The notes under the pieces: generated by a model
What the model was told of the DNA's origin: nothing
Databases searched by the model: none
Seen by the model: only the letters and a program-made list of their open reading frames with translations
Made by a program: the position numbers and the translations under genes
In this document: piece by piece, positions 11,487 to 22,724 of the stretch
How positions within the stretch are numbered: the first letter of the stretch is position 1
How the letters are laid out: the number at the start of each line of letters is the position of its first letter
Assembly (NCBI RefSeq): GCF_026914265.1
Contig: NC_069129.1
Location: 22,491,945 to 22,555,944, forward strand
DNA: 64,000 bases
Direction of reading: 5' to 3'
DNA from: Mya arenaria
Taxonomy: Eukaryota > Mollusca > Bivalvia > Myida > Myidae

Positions 11487-13290
11487 CTACAGTTGATACA
11501 TATGCACAGAGCGACTATCTCCACCTACGAATAGAAGTCTTTCCTCAGTATCATAGTCAATGGCCACCACGGGAAAATCCGGAGGCTTTGGCAACACGCT
11601 TGACACGTGACCACTACGGTAGACCCTGTAAACATTCTTATTCTCTCTACTTGCAACAAGGAGGGAGGAATCTTCCAACACTCGTATGTTCTGTGGCGAC
11701 TTTAGCAGCTCTGAGTAAGCGAATAGTTCGACCGTACCCACATCTTTTATTTCAACGACGGAATTATTTCCGGGAACGAATACTGATCCAGTGGATTTGT
11801 CGACAGTTGAAAAAGAAACGGAAGAAATGAGCGACTGACCAGTTGCATCTTTGTTTTCGACAAGTCTTTGTTCACGATTCTGTCTACCTTTCCGTCAAGC
11901 GTAAGCTCAGCCAGTTGTAACGGTTTTCCTCCAATGACTTTTAACTTTTGGTTGTAATAATCGATCGTATGATATTGAGTTTCAGTTTGAATATTGTCGC
12001 CGCTTTTAACACCCAACTTGTTATCTTGTTGCTGTAGATGGACAATATTACCACACATGTTACATATACATCATTGTGTTCCCCGATACTCATCTGTAAA
12101 GGTGAACCATTTACATTATGACTTGTGATAACTTGATCTCCCGTAGCTTTGATCAGATGAATCATGTTTCTTGATTGGTTGGCAGCTAGCAAATGTGTTT
12201 TATTAAAACAATGTATATCGCTTATATGGCTTATTACAGGATCTTTCAACGTCTTCAACATAAAGGGTGGTTTTGCAATGGTGAAAATAGATGTTTCTGA
12301 AGGTTGCACATTGCCAATACAGTATCGAGTGATCTGGCGTTTACCAAATGAAGTATGGATGTACTCATCCATTAGGCCGAACTGAGACTGTGCGGATTGC
12401 ATCAAATAAAGCAATTTCCTGATATGTTTTTTCGATTTGAAATCCTCTACATCTGAACGCCATTTTTCAAGCTGGCTTATCGTACTCTCACATGCCGATA
12501 AGACCGAATCAATGTAAGCGCTATCCGCTTTTTTCATTTCACCCAATTTGTTAGTTACAAAACTAACGGTAGTTTCATAGGAACGATTTACGTCATCTAG
12601 GTTCGACAATGCTCTTTTTTTCTCTGTCTTCCATTTCGTCTTAAAGTATTCCATAGATGCACAAAATGATTTGAATTCACTCTGATTGTCTATCTCATTT
12701 GTTAATTCGTCAATATCGGTCAAGTCCTTGCATGCTACATGACCGATACTGAGACACTTCTCGCAACAAAATTGCCCATGTGATCCACAGTATGAAAGAA
12801 TAACATTCCCATCATGGATCTTGCATACCAAGTGTGTTATGTCATCATCCTTGTTTTTGTCGCTTTTATGTTCTTTATCTGAATCTGATAACTCGTCCGT
12901 CTTTCGCAATCGATGCGTTCTCAATGGGCGTGGCCTGCAGTGGCTTTCAAAGCATGTTTCACAGAGGAAGTCTCTACAATCCAGACAATATCCCTTTGCC
13001 TTTAAAGAGTGTCCTTCTTCCTGACACAGCTGACACAATATTTCCGGATAGCCCTCCTCATCGTCGTCGTAGTAGAAGTAGTAGTGGTAGCGGTGGTGAT
13101 GGCGGTGGTAGTGGTGCTGCTGTTGTATTTGTTGCAGGGGCAACAACAGCGGTAGCAGCAGAAACAAATTTAGTAATACGGGTAGAAGCATCTTCATCAT
13201 CATTAGTTGTAATCTGAACAGCAATAGCTGCAACAGTACTAGCTGTACTACTAAGACTTTTTGACTCCAAATGTATTTATTTAACAACAA
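11487..13290 (-). pseudogene. TRIM-like B-box/propeller gene, copy 1, frameshifted
   Basis: Host gene remnant. The N-terminal two thirds reads in one frame: B-box 1 (CQLCQEEGHSLKAKGYC...H), B-box 2 (CKIHDGNVILSYCGSHGQFCCEKC), a coiled coil, and the start of the predicted propeller. Two shifts then occur. One lies near 12060 (GEHNDVYVTC to CGNIVHLQQQ). The other lies near 11850, where one base is missing relative to copy 2 in the codons for SKTKDA. The last frame ends VHMYQL and the stop at 11487-11489. The usual MAE... start is absent; the frame instead begins in low-complexity CTG/CAC-rich DNA giving Leu, Gln, His and Tyr runs. Probably a pseudogene, though sequencing error could explain the shifts. 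Confidence 0.8.
13055..13170. repeat. Trinucleotide-rich low-complexity tract
   Basis: Imperfect gta/gtg/gcg/gct repeats replace the usual 5' end of the TRIM-like gene. Read on the minus strand they give the Leu/Gln/His-rich start of copy 1. The tract begins where similarity to unit 2 ends, so it may mark the duplication breakpoint. Confidence 0.7.
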
Positions 13291-14099
13291 TATAAAATAG
13301 TCGATTTTGTCCGGTGGGAGACTTTTTCATAGACGCGGTCGTCGGAAGTCACTATTTCAAGTGGGGAGTCAATATAATACAGAAAATTAGTCACTTTTTC
13401 TAAAGAATATTTACCAGAGGTCGTGATTCTATGCGGGTCAAAATTCTTACTTACAACGATAGGTGTCGATATGGCATTCTAATGACAACGGGAATAATCA
13501 ATTGCTTAAGCATCTATTCAGGATGACTAGCGGATTTCAGTTAGTATAAGCTCGAGTCTAGCCCCTTTAGTAAAATAATATCATTTGTGATATTATTGAA
13601 GATAAAATGACATATAGAGGTTAATTAACTTGTTTACACAAAATCAAATACAACTGTTTGGCTTAGCTCAATTCTGCCTCAAGGAAGTTATTGATTGACA
13701 AGTCTCTTTGGTAGCTATATCCAGTAAGATCCTTTCATACTTGTCATGTGAGGTAACAAAAATAACATGATGTCATTCAACTATCATGTGAATTGAAAAA
13801 CACTGTTGAATGGTCAACTGCAATTTGAGGTCAATTTGGAAGCAATAAACGTTGATCTGGAGCTTGTTCATCACTCTACAACAACAACAACATAAGCCAG
13901 CCAAATCCGACAATGCATGACTGGATTATGGCACTTAATTTTTTTAAACTGCTACTGTAGCCAAGTAAAAATTTATTTTTGGAAAAACAATCTGTTTTTC
14001 TCTCCCTTGCCTTTGTCAAACAGGTGGAAATTTCAGTTTAAGAGAGATGACCTGTACACAGAGACTGCAGTTGGTTTTCTCCATTGCCTTGTTAAAGCT
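13291..14099. other. Junction between duplication units 1 and 2
   Basis: No gene seen. The stretch 13300-13870 does not match the sequence upstream of copy 2, so it is unique spacer. Degenerate gcatgactggattatgg repeats appear from 13890. Confidence 0.5.
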
Positions 14100-16469
14100 G
14101 ATTGAATTTTGTTAAATGCATACAGTAATTAAATACTGACCTGATGATGGTTCTGTTGTAAACAAGCCAGCTCCCTCCATGCATGGCTAGATAATGGACC
14201 TAGGACTTTCTATTGTCTCGAATTTTATGAAAACAAGCCAGATCTGCCAATGCATGACTGGATTATGTCCCTTTAAATTGTCATCCTTCCTATAATATAG
14301 CTTGTGAACACAATAGAGCTTCTATTTTTTATACGGTATTTACTTGACTTATACACTAGTAAGATATTGACTTAATCACGGTTCCTTTCGAAAACTCGCC
14401 ATATCCCCCTTGCATGACTCAGACTGAGTTATAGCCCCTTGAAACTGATCAATTTGAAAATGACCAAAAGTGCAGTAGTGTACGTGACACATTCATCTGG
14501 AACTAGAGCTATTTCCCTTTACTAACAAAAGCTCAAATGTGCCTATCCATGGCAATGTGTATACAATTTAAAGACTGACATTAATGTGTATGTAACTATA
14601 GAGTAGTTCTTATCATGAGCGTGCATGTTTCACCTGCAATGGATTTTCAACACAAGAGTTATTGCCCTGAAGTTGATAAAAAAGGCACTTAAATTTGTCA
14701 ATGCAGAGCCATTTCTGAGCATTTGTTAGATTGGAATGAAAAGACTTGTCTGGTTCCCAGCGTACTCTGCACAACAAGAAATGAAATGGTAAGGGCAGGT
14801 AACCCAGGCCATAAAAAGACTTGTTTGAAATGTTAAACTAAAGGGCTGCGGTGAACCCTCAAGATTCACCTTCACTTGGATTGTTGCCCTTTCATGTTTG
14901 AAAATAGCTTCAATTTGGTATGTCTGAGTCATTACAATGTAAGTTAATGAAATAAATAAACAAAACCATTAACAGAGTATATAACAAAAGTGTGAGGGTG
15001 CACAGAGTACAAAAACTGTCTTTTGAAGAGATAACTATGTTAATAATTTGTGATAAATGTACATATATTCGATCCATTATTGTTTGATACTCTAGTTTCA
15101 GTAAACAAACTATGATATTTTTAACATGTACCTATTTGTCAGATTTGTTTAGAAGATTCAATTTATTCCATATATAGAATATATAGAATAAACAAGATAG
15201 TGAAGATACGTAAAGAACTTGAAGAAACTTCTTTAGCATTTTTGTAGTATGCTCTGGAACATTATCATTTTGTTTTTGAGAGCAAACCAACTGCCACTCA
15301 TCCAATACACACTACCTGTGTCATATTTTGCGTTGACAATTTGTCAGCCAAACGGGGTTTTATTCTAAGTCAGTTCGATGACCTAAAGTGAAATCTTGTC
15401 ATAGGGATTTTACTCTATGTCATCTTACTTTTACGTAAACCTGGCCTTAATGTTTTCGCAATGTAATTTAGGTGAAGAATGATTATAATGTGGGATCAAA
15501 TAGTTAGTCACAATGTCAACGATTCAAAACAAATTAATTAATAAAGTGGTCATAGTGCTTGCTTCTATGTAACCTGTAATGTTCGGTTTTGTAATTTAGA
15601 TGATCCATGTTCTTTAAGGGACCATATACAATTAGCAACTTCACGATTGACCATAAGATTAAGATTAGAAACTAAGTGTTTTTATTGGCCTGTATATATT
15701 AAGGTAACCTTTAGGTGGAATAGAATCACTGAGGCATGTCTAACGATAAGGATAAAATCAATATTGCGTACTGGCCCTGATCCACATGAACTCCTTTGTA
15801 TAGTACACAACCTCTGTTTATTGATCTTAATCTACTTGCCTTGATCCTTCTTATTAGATCTCCGATCTGAGTATCCTGCTGTGCAGTTTTGGAAGTTTTA
15901 TAGAAATGGACCCTAAATGGTCCTGAGCCAATAAACGACTACACAGGAAATTGGCCCCTACTGTGACACCAGTGCAATTAGCAGGAGATGCACAGCAGGG
16001 GATTATCATGCCAAATATTCATTAAACTAGGCATTTAAGGATAAGGATGAGCTCATTATTGAATACTGGCCATGTAAATTCATAATCGATTGTGGTTAAA
16101 AGGAGGGCACAGGGCTTAAGACATTGCTGCAGTTAAAAGATAGCATTTTCTATCCAATTTTAAGTTAGTCGAATGTTAGCGTATACGAATAAATGTCAAT
16201 TTCAGATAAAAAAGTAATCCAAAAGATCAAATTTTAAAACATTTATAAATATCTTCAGGGTAGAACGTTTTATATACATCTGCATATTTGAAGCGGGTTT
16301 TTAAACTCTAGTACAGAGTGAAAGAATCGTTGATTGCATTCACAGAAAACCTCACTAGATGACCTACAAGTTCCGAACTGTTTCAGCATTCAAATTGTGA
16401 TTGACATTACGAATACGTCATGTTTTTTTTGCAGTCTTACGTGTCGTTTTTGTTTAATATCGTGTTTGA

Positions 16470-18320
16470 CGCTCTTACTGTAAATGGAAGGGACGCGACT
16501 TTGAACAGATGAGAGCGTTTTCAAGACTTCTAAGGTTGTTAATGTTGGTGCTCTCACAGTCGGGGGAGGGTGGATTGTCGTCTATGTTGTTGCAAAATGA
16601 AATTGCCTCACACCGTAGACTGTGGTCTATAGCTCTATCCCTTGGTTAGCATTTAGAGTTACCATAATCTAAAACAAGAGCTGTCGTAAGACAGCTCTCT
16701 TGACTATGCCGCTTTGACTTAGAAGTGAATACAATATTGATGTATGTGCTTGTCAAATCAATAAAATCAAATTAAAAAGTAAATAGTGGCCATTACTCTG
16801 GGGGCCCTAAACACAATCTCATGAAAGGTCTCTATAAACTCTTATATATATACCAAGATTGCTCGCAATATGTCAACCCTTACATAAGTTATTCAATACT
16901 AACCATTTTCTATTAATAATAACTTTAACCATGACCTTGATCCTAAGGGCCTCAAACGCAATCTCATGAAAGGTCTCTATAACCTCTTCCTATATACCAA
17001 GTTTGGTCACTAGATGTCAAACCTAGCTAAATTAATTTGATTGATCAGGTGACTTTTAATTGAAGATGCCCTCCCATCAGCCCGCCCAAACAATGACACA
17101 AGTAAAGTCATTCTTATAACTTATTTTCCCTATGTGAAACTCTGGTTAAGATTATAAAAATGTCCTTGTCAAAAGAAATCAAAAGAAAATTTTAAAAAAG
17201 TAAATCAATGTCCATATTTCGCATTTAGGGTTTAAATGGAGTTATGTAATTATTATTATATATTACGTTATAGACGTTATTAATAAATATCCCAACCTGC
17301 GCTAAAACTTTAACCTAAGTTCCAAAGTCAATCAGGGGCCATAATTTGTATAAAGGATAATATGGAGTTATCTAACCTCATTATGTGATGGTCCTGAGCA
17401 GCTTTGTGTAGTATTAAGTCAATTGAATGAAAGGTATAGAAGTTATTAATAAATATCCCAACCTGCCCTAAAACTATAACCTAAGTTCTAAAGTCAATCA
17501 GGGGCCATATTTGTATAAAGGATAATATGGAGTTATCTAACCTTATTATGTGATGACCCTGAACAACTGTGTGAAGTATTAAGTCAATTAAATGAAGGGT
17601 ATTGGACGTATAAGAGAAAATCCCAATTTGCCCTAAAACTTTAACCTGCCCTGAAACTTTAACCTAAGTTCCTAAGTCAATCAGGGACCATAACTTGTAT
17701 TAAGGATAATATGGAGTTATGTAACCTCATTGTGTGATAGTCCTGAACAACTGTGTGAAGTATCAAGTCAATTGAATGGAGGGAATAGAAGCTATTAATA
17801 AATATACCAACCTGCTCTAAAACTTTACCTAAAGTTCCATAGTCAGTTAGGGGCTATAAACTGTATAAAAGACCATATGGAGTTACCTAACCTCATTATA
17901 TGATGGCCGTGAACAACTGTGTGAAGTATTAAAGGAATTGAATGAAGGGTATTGGAATTATAAGTGAAAATCCCAACTTGCCCTAAAACTTTAACCGGAC
18001 GCCGACGCCGGGGCGATTTGTAACGCCCTCCTTATTCTTTGAATAGTCGAGCTAACAAAGCGGTTTTTTCCTGCCCAACATGATCCCATCTCACTCCCAC
18101 ACCCAAATATATCCCTCTGCTGGAGGCAGCAATTCGGGAAACGCTCTCCTCTCCTTCAGGCAAACATGGTGGCTAAGATTAAATGGTGTTTCGTCTGATA
18201 ATATCAACCGAGCCGACGATCTGCGACACCATCGTTCTGTTGAATGCCATTCCATCAATATTCATGGAAATTCTTATTCTGAACAATTGGCCAAATTCTA
18301 TACTTAGTCTCATGTTTGGT
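16470..18320 (-). pseudogene. Tc1-like transposase relic, unit 2, split by an insertion
   Basis: The counterpart of the unit 1 relic is cut in two. The part with the PNNA region lies at about 16470-16675 and the DETRFNL/RRRGERF part at about 18060-18320. Without the 1.38 kb insertion between them, the flanks line up with 9900-10205 in unit 1. No intact frame. Confidence 0.65.
16675..18058. mobile_element. Insertion with internal tandem repeats
   Basis: A block of about 1.38 kb lies inside the transposase relic and is absent from unit 1. It starts agctgtcgtaagacagctct, itself a small hairpin, and ends cttattctttgaatagtcgagct. Flanks aacaag and aacaaag suggest a short target duplication. Inside, a unit of about 165-170 bases containing aagtcaatcaggggccataa recurs around 17320, 17490, 17675 and 17850. 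No protein is visible. It looks like a non-autonomous element with expanded subrepeats; I cannot name the family. Confidence 0.7.
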
Positions 18321-18656
18321 CACAGTTCATTTGTAAAATATTAGAAAACTCTTGTTAACATTAATTTCTACTCGTTTTGACCAATATGTGTTTTATTGAT
18401 AGTTCAAGTTCTTTTGAATACTTGACTTTACATTTGACTGTATGGGACTCGTTTCAGATTAGTTGTATATGGTTTTCATGAACAAATCTCTACATTTATA
18501 CATTGTTTTGTATTTTACGCTATGAAACCGACAGAAATTTGACTCATTATTTGGTGAAATTTACTGTGGGACAAAACACTGACAAAAACAACAATTTTAT
18601 ATTCCGGTCAATGTACATTTTTGCATTTATTACACAATAATCTGCCACAAGCTATA

Positions 18657-19117
18657 TACAGTGTGTGTATACCACGTAATACATTACCTCATATATGCTA
18701 CGTCGGAAGGCAATATTTTGCTTCAAATGAAGACTATACGCAAAGATAACTTTACTATTTATTCACCGTATTAAATGAAACATGGCGCAGTGTACGCCGC
18801 TTACATAGCCCCGCCTTCGGTCTTTTACTAGAGTTTGATTGAGAGTTTAGTTTCTTAACACCTTTTTTACAAAACCGCCAACTGATGAGGCACTGTCAAA
18901 ACATTATTTTGGAAACAGGTTGGTCGAGTTGTTTGGGGAAACTAATCACCTGATCGAATTCCGGTAATAAAACAAAGGCGGGGCCCTCTTAGCGACATAG
19001 ACTGCCCTTTGTTTCATTAAAAACATGTGGAAAAAAAGTCATCATTCGAAGCAAAATGTTGACTTCCGACGTAACCTTAATGACGTAATTTATCACGTGG
19101 TATACACACATTGACAT
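18657..19117. mobile_element. Long-TIR MITE unique to unit 2
   Basis: The left end gtgtgtataccacgtaatac (from 18662) and the right end, reverse-complemented gtgtgtataccacgtgataa (to about 19110), stay similar inward for about 65 bases through tacgtcggaag and attttgcttc. There is no coding frame. Unit 1 has the uninterrupted site near 10625. A tatata at each flank could be a target duplication. Confidence 0.8.
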
Positions 19118-19928
19118 ATATAACATTTTGAAGGTTGGTGGTATGACGAACAGAGAGGAATATACGTTTATTGAAACATATAAAGCACTACATTATCTAA
19201 TTTAATATTAACTACATATGCCCTAAATAAAGTAAAACATATCCAATCACTAGTCATACAAATATAAACTATGGATTTATACACAAATTACATCACGATG
19301 TATTTTTTTACCAAAACACAACCATATTCTCGAGCGACACATGCTTATAACGTTCTAAGTCACTTCTTAATAACTTGATTGTTTAAACCAACTGAATCTT
19401 GCACAGTTTAGTCGCACAGTACGGTTAACACAATACGATAGAACATACACTAACATTAAGAAGTTTTTCTTCAGCAACCATTTCCGCTTAACTCCCATAT
19501 TTGTTGATACACTTGCACAAAGTCACTGTACGCCAGCTTATCCACTAGACGCATTTTTTCAACTACCATTGTGTGTGGACACATACGGAAATATTCAAGC
19601 ACTTATATTAGTGTTATAGCACACTATAGTTGATAAACATGAACATCAATCAACCTCGCCTCTAATGAAAAACATTGATTTCTCTAAATGTTTATTTTCC
19701 TTAAAAGCCAGTTCCTCCATCAAAAGAAACAACCCATTTTCCTGCATGATAGTCAAAGGCCACCACAAGTCTTAAGTCTCCCAGTGCATGCGTATATTAA
19801 TCATAATATACAATTGATTAAAGAAGCTATTGTCGCACTCCACCTAAATAAAGCATCATATTCAATGTCCACTACATGTTTAGCAACAGGCCGATCACTT
19901 CGTTCTTCATGTTTATCATCTTCAAAGT

Positions 19929-21587
19929 CTACAGTTGATACACATGCACATTATTACTCTGTCCACCGACGAAAAGACGTCTTTCCTCGGTATCATAGCC
20001 AATGGCCACCACGGGAAAGTCCAGAGGCGTTGGCAACACGCTTGACACGTGGCCACTACGGTAGACCCTGTAAACATTCTTATTCTCTCTACTTGCAACA
20101 AGGAGGGAATCTTCCAACACTCGTATGTTCTGTGGCGACTTTAGCAGCTCTGAGTATGCGAATAGTTCGACCGTACCATCATCTTTTATTTCAACGACGG
20201 AATTATTTCCGGGAACGAATACTGATCCAGTGGATTTGTCGACAGTTGAAAAAGAAACGGAAGAAATGAGCGACTGACCGGTTGCATCTTTAGTTTTCGA
20301 CAAGTCTTTGTTCACGATTCTGTCTAGCTTTCCGTCAAGCGTGAGCTCAGCCAGTTGTAACGGATCTCCTCCAATGACTTTTATCTTTTGGTTGTAATAA
20401 TCGATCGTTCGATATTGAGTTTCAATTTGGACTGTGTCGCCGTATGTTAACTTTAACTCGTTATCTTGTTGCTGTATATTAACACTTTTAATATTACCGC
20501 TCATGGTACAATAAAGTATTACTGCATCTCTGTGTCCTCCGCTACTCATTTGAACAGGTATACTATCTGCATTCTGTGTTGAAACAACCTTATTTTTCGT
20601 AGTGTCAATTAGATTAAATATGCTGTTCTCCTTGTCAACAGCAAGCAAATGTTTGTTCACGAAAATTAAATCGCATTGTTCGGCGTCCGTCGTAAATGTA
20701 TAATAATCACAAATAACGGGAATTTCCAGTCTCTTCAACAGAAAAGGCGTTTTAGCAATGTTTATTATATATGTTTCTGACGGTTCCGCATTGCAAATAC
20801 CGTATTGAGTCATCTGTCTTTTATCAAAGGATGCATGGACGTAGTCATCCATAACGCCTAACTGAGACTGTGTGGATTGCATAAATTGCAACAATTTCTT
20901 ATTCTGCTTCGTCGTTTTGAAACTCTCCACATCTGACAGCCATTGGTCAAGCTGATTTATCGTACTATCGCATGCTGAAATTACCGAACCCAAATAAACG
21001 CTATCTGCTGCTTTCATCTCACCCAATTGGTTTGTTACAAAACTGATTGTAGTTTCATAGCAACGATTAACTTCATCTAGGTTCGACAATGCTCGTTGTT
21101 TCTCTATCTGCCATTTGTTTTTAAAGTGTGTCATAGAAGCACAAAATGAATTGAATTCCTTCCTACTGGTTATTTCATTTGTAAACTCAGTGATATTATT
21201 CAAGTTATTGCAGGCAACATGGCCAATACTTAGACATTTCTCACAACAGAACTGTTTGTGCGTTCCACAGTAAGAAACAATAACATACCCATCATGAATC
21301 TGGCAGACCAAAGATGTGTTATCACTGGGTACGACTTTTGGATTGCTTTCCCGTTGTTCATCTCTTTTCGGAACCTCATCCCTACTGCACAATCTATGTT
21401 TTCTAGTTGGGCGGGGTAAACAGTGACCGTCAAAACATGTTTCACATAGATAGTCTCTGCAATCCAAGCAATGTCCTTTTGCCTTCACAGACTTTCCTTC
21501 ATCCTGACATGGTTCACATAGTAGTTCAGTATCATCCTCTTTGGCTTCATTTAATTTTAGCCAGACTATATCCTGAATCTCCGCCAT
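19929..21587 (-). CDS. TRIM-like double B-box / propeller protein, copy 2, intact
   Basis: Intact single-exon gene of 552 residues starting MAEIQDIV. There is no RING. B-box 1 is at about 24-66 (CEPC, CLDC, CETC, H, H), B-box 2 at 95-126 (CQIH, C-x2-H, CCEKC, H), a coiled coil at about 140-245, and a C-terminal region (280-552) of repeated strands. Signatures DYYNQKIKVIGG, LLVASRENKNVYRVYRSGHVS and VVAIGYDTEERRLFVGG resemble NHL/beta-propeller blades. Proteins of this build act as ubiquitin-system or scaffold factors and are greatly expanded in bivalves, often with immune roles; without a RING it may not ligate on its own. A minus-strand AATAAA lies about 235 bases downstream (19691-19696). 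Function is inferred from architecture only. Confidence 0.85.
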   Translation of the reverse strand: MAEIQDIVWLKLNEAKEDDTELLCEPCQDEGKSVKAKGHCLDCRDYLCETCFDGHCLPRPTRKHRLCSRDEVPKRDEQRESNPKVVPSDNTSLVCQIHDGYVIVSYCGTHKQFCCEKCLSIGHVACNNLNNITEFTNEITSRKEFNSFCASMTHFKNKWQIEKQRALSNLDEVNRCYETTISFVTNQLGEMKAADSVYLGSVISACDSTINQLDQWLSDVESFKTTKQNKKLLQFMQSTQSQLGVMDDYVHASFDKRQMTQYGICNAEPSETYIINIAKTPFLLKRLEIPVICDYYTFTTDAEQCDLIFVNKHLLAVDKENSIFNLIDTTKNKVVSTQNADSIPVQMSSGGHRDAVILYCTMSGNIKSVNIQQQDNELKLTYGDTVQIETQYRTIDYYNQKIKVIGGDPLQLAELTLDGKLDRIVNKDLSKTKDATGQSLISSVSFSTVDKSTGSVFVPGNNSVVEIKDDGTVELFAYSELLKSPQNIRVLEDSLLVASRENKNVYRVYRSGHVSSVLPTPLDFPVVAIGYDTEERRLFVGGQSNNVHVYQL

Positions 21588-21705
21588 AATTATTCTCCTA
21601 CTTCGATTTCCGAGTTTATTTTTAGAGCAGGTTTACACTTGTAGTTTAATATCTGAGCCACCGATTGTTTGTACAGTCATGTGCAATCACTCACCGATAA
21701 GAAGT

Positions 21706-22011
21706 CAGGGGCGTAGCCAGGGCCTTTAAAACGTGTAGGCCCGATGATTCTATTTGAGTTTGGGGACCTTTATATACACATTACACACACTCAATAATAC
21801 TTGCAATGATTACAATAAAACCAAGCAATGCATCTTTCACGTAGTTTAAATAAACACCAAATATGTTTTCGTTAAAATAAAAAAAAATCGAGTTGTTCAC
21901 AGTGTTTGCGTAGCTGTTCATTTTTGTTGCATTTGTTTGGTTATTCAAATTTATTGTTTTCCAAAAGTTGTAGGCCCGGGCCTACAAGGCCTTTATGTAG
22001 CTACGCCACTG
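21706..22011. mobile_element. hAT-like MITE, copy 2
   Basis: Starts CAGGGGCGTAGCCAGGGCCT and ends, reverse-complemented, CAGTGGCGTAGCTACATAAA. Same family as 7686-7934, in the opposite orientation. It lies 119 bases upstream of the start codon of TRIM-like copy 2, so it may affect that promoter. Confidence 0.8.
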
Positions 22012-22724
22012 GAGGTTAATTTATAAAACGTCTGTGGGTTTAAAAAGTGCTAGACATTCGAAAGACGTGTACCATACGATTCAAGATACATGCGCGAAAT
22101 TATTCATAAAAACTAGAAAAAAAATCGAGCAATATAGTAACACGCATTAGTGCTTTGATGTTTATCTAATTTACCATATTTCAGGGATTATAACAATGTA
22201 CAATTGTGTGATAGGATTAAAATCTCCTCGAATGTGGAAATTAAAAGTATCATAGACTTGTATCCAATTTATGTAGTATTACATTTAGTATGTCGACAGA
22301 CTTTAAAATAACACGAAGTTATGGAACCGCTGTAATAAAGACAACATAATACGCTTTAACCATGCCTTTATGCATAATGTTTTACATAAAATCACAAATC
22401 TGAGCTTGGCAAAATAGATAATGTAGGCGAACACAGCATGCAGATGATACGGAAAAAAGGGTCAACTATATGGCAAGACAAATAAACTCGCTTATCTTGA
22501 CACTTAAGCATTTAACGTTTAAACTTTCAATGGGTTATCTCACCATACAATACTTCTACATATTTTATTGAAATCAAAAGGCTTTTCGCAAGTACCATTT
22601 TAGAAAGAAAAAATATATCCGTGGTACTGATAAGACAACAAACGTTTTTTTACCTCAAAAATTCAAACAGTGTGTTTCTGAGGAATCATTGAGCTTCCGT
22701 AGAGATGCAGATTTAGTAGTCTGC
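22012..22724. other. Intergenic, nothing recognised
   Basis: AT-rich sequence with no supported gene, RNA or repeat between the hAT-like MITE and the minisatellite. Confidence 0.6.

Larger units (their letters stand above)
7215..13040. repeat. Segmental duplication unit 1 (with TRIM-like copy 1)
   Basis: Long collinear similarity to 14.1-21.59 kb. Paired anchors include aaatgcatacagtaatta (7230s and 14115s), catatcccccttgcatgact (7540s and 14400s), the transposase relic, gacgaacagag near 10650 and 19145, and the TRIM-like gene. The order is head to tail. The similarity ends within the first B-box codons of copy 1, near 13040, so unit 1 is cut at its right end. Confidence 0.85.
14100..21590. 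repeat. Segmental duplication unit 2 (with TRIM-like copy 2)
   Basis: Collinear with unit 1 (7215-13040) in the same orientation but longer because of later insertions: about 15620-16070, 16675-18058 and 18657-19117. Unit 1 has its own insertion at 7686-7934. The duplication therefore predates all of these. Confidence 0.85.

Noticed and set aside
11309-11830. Plus-strand frame of 173 residues, with a similar one at 19688-20269
   Set aside because: Lies opposite the end of the TRIM-like genes and a microsatellite; its similarity between units only reflects the sense gene.
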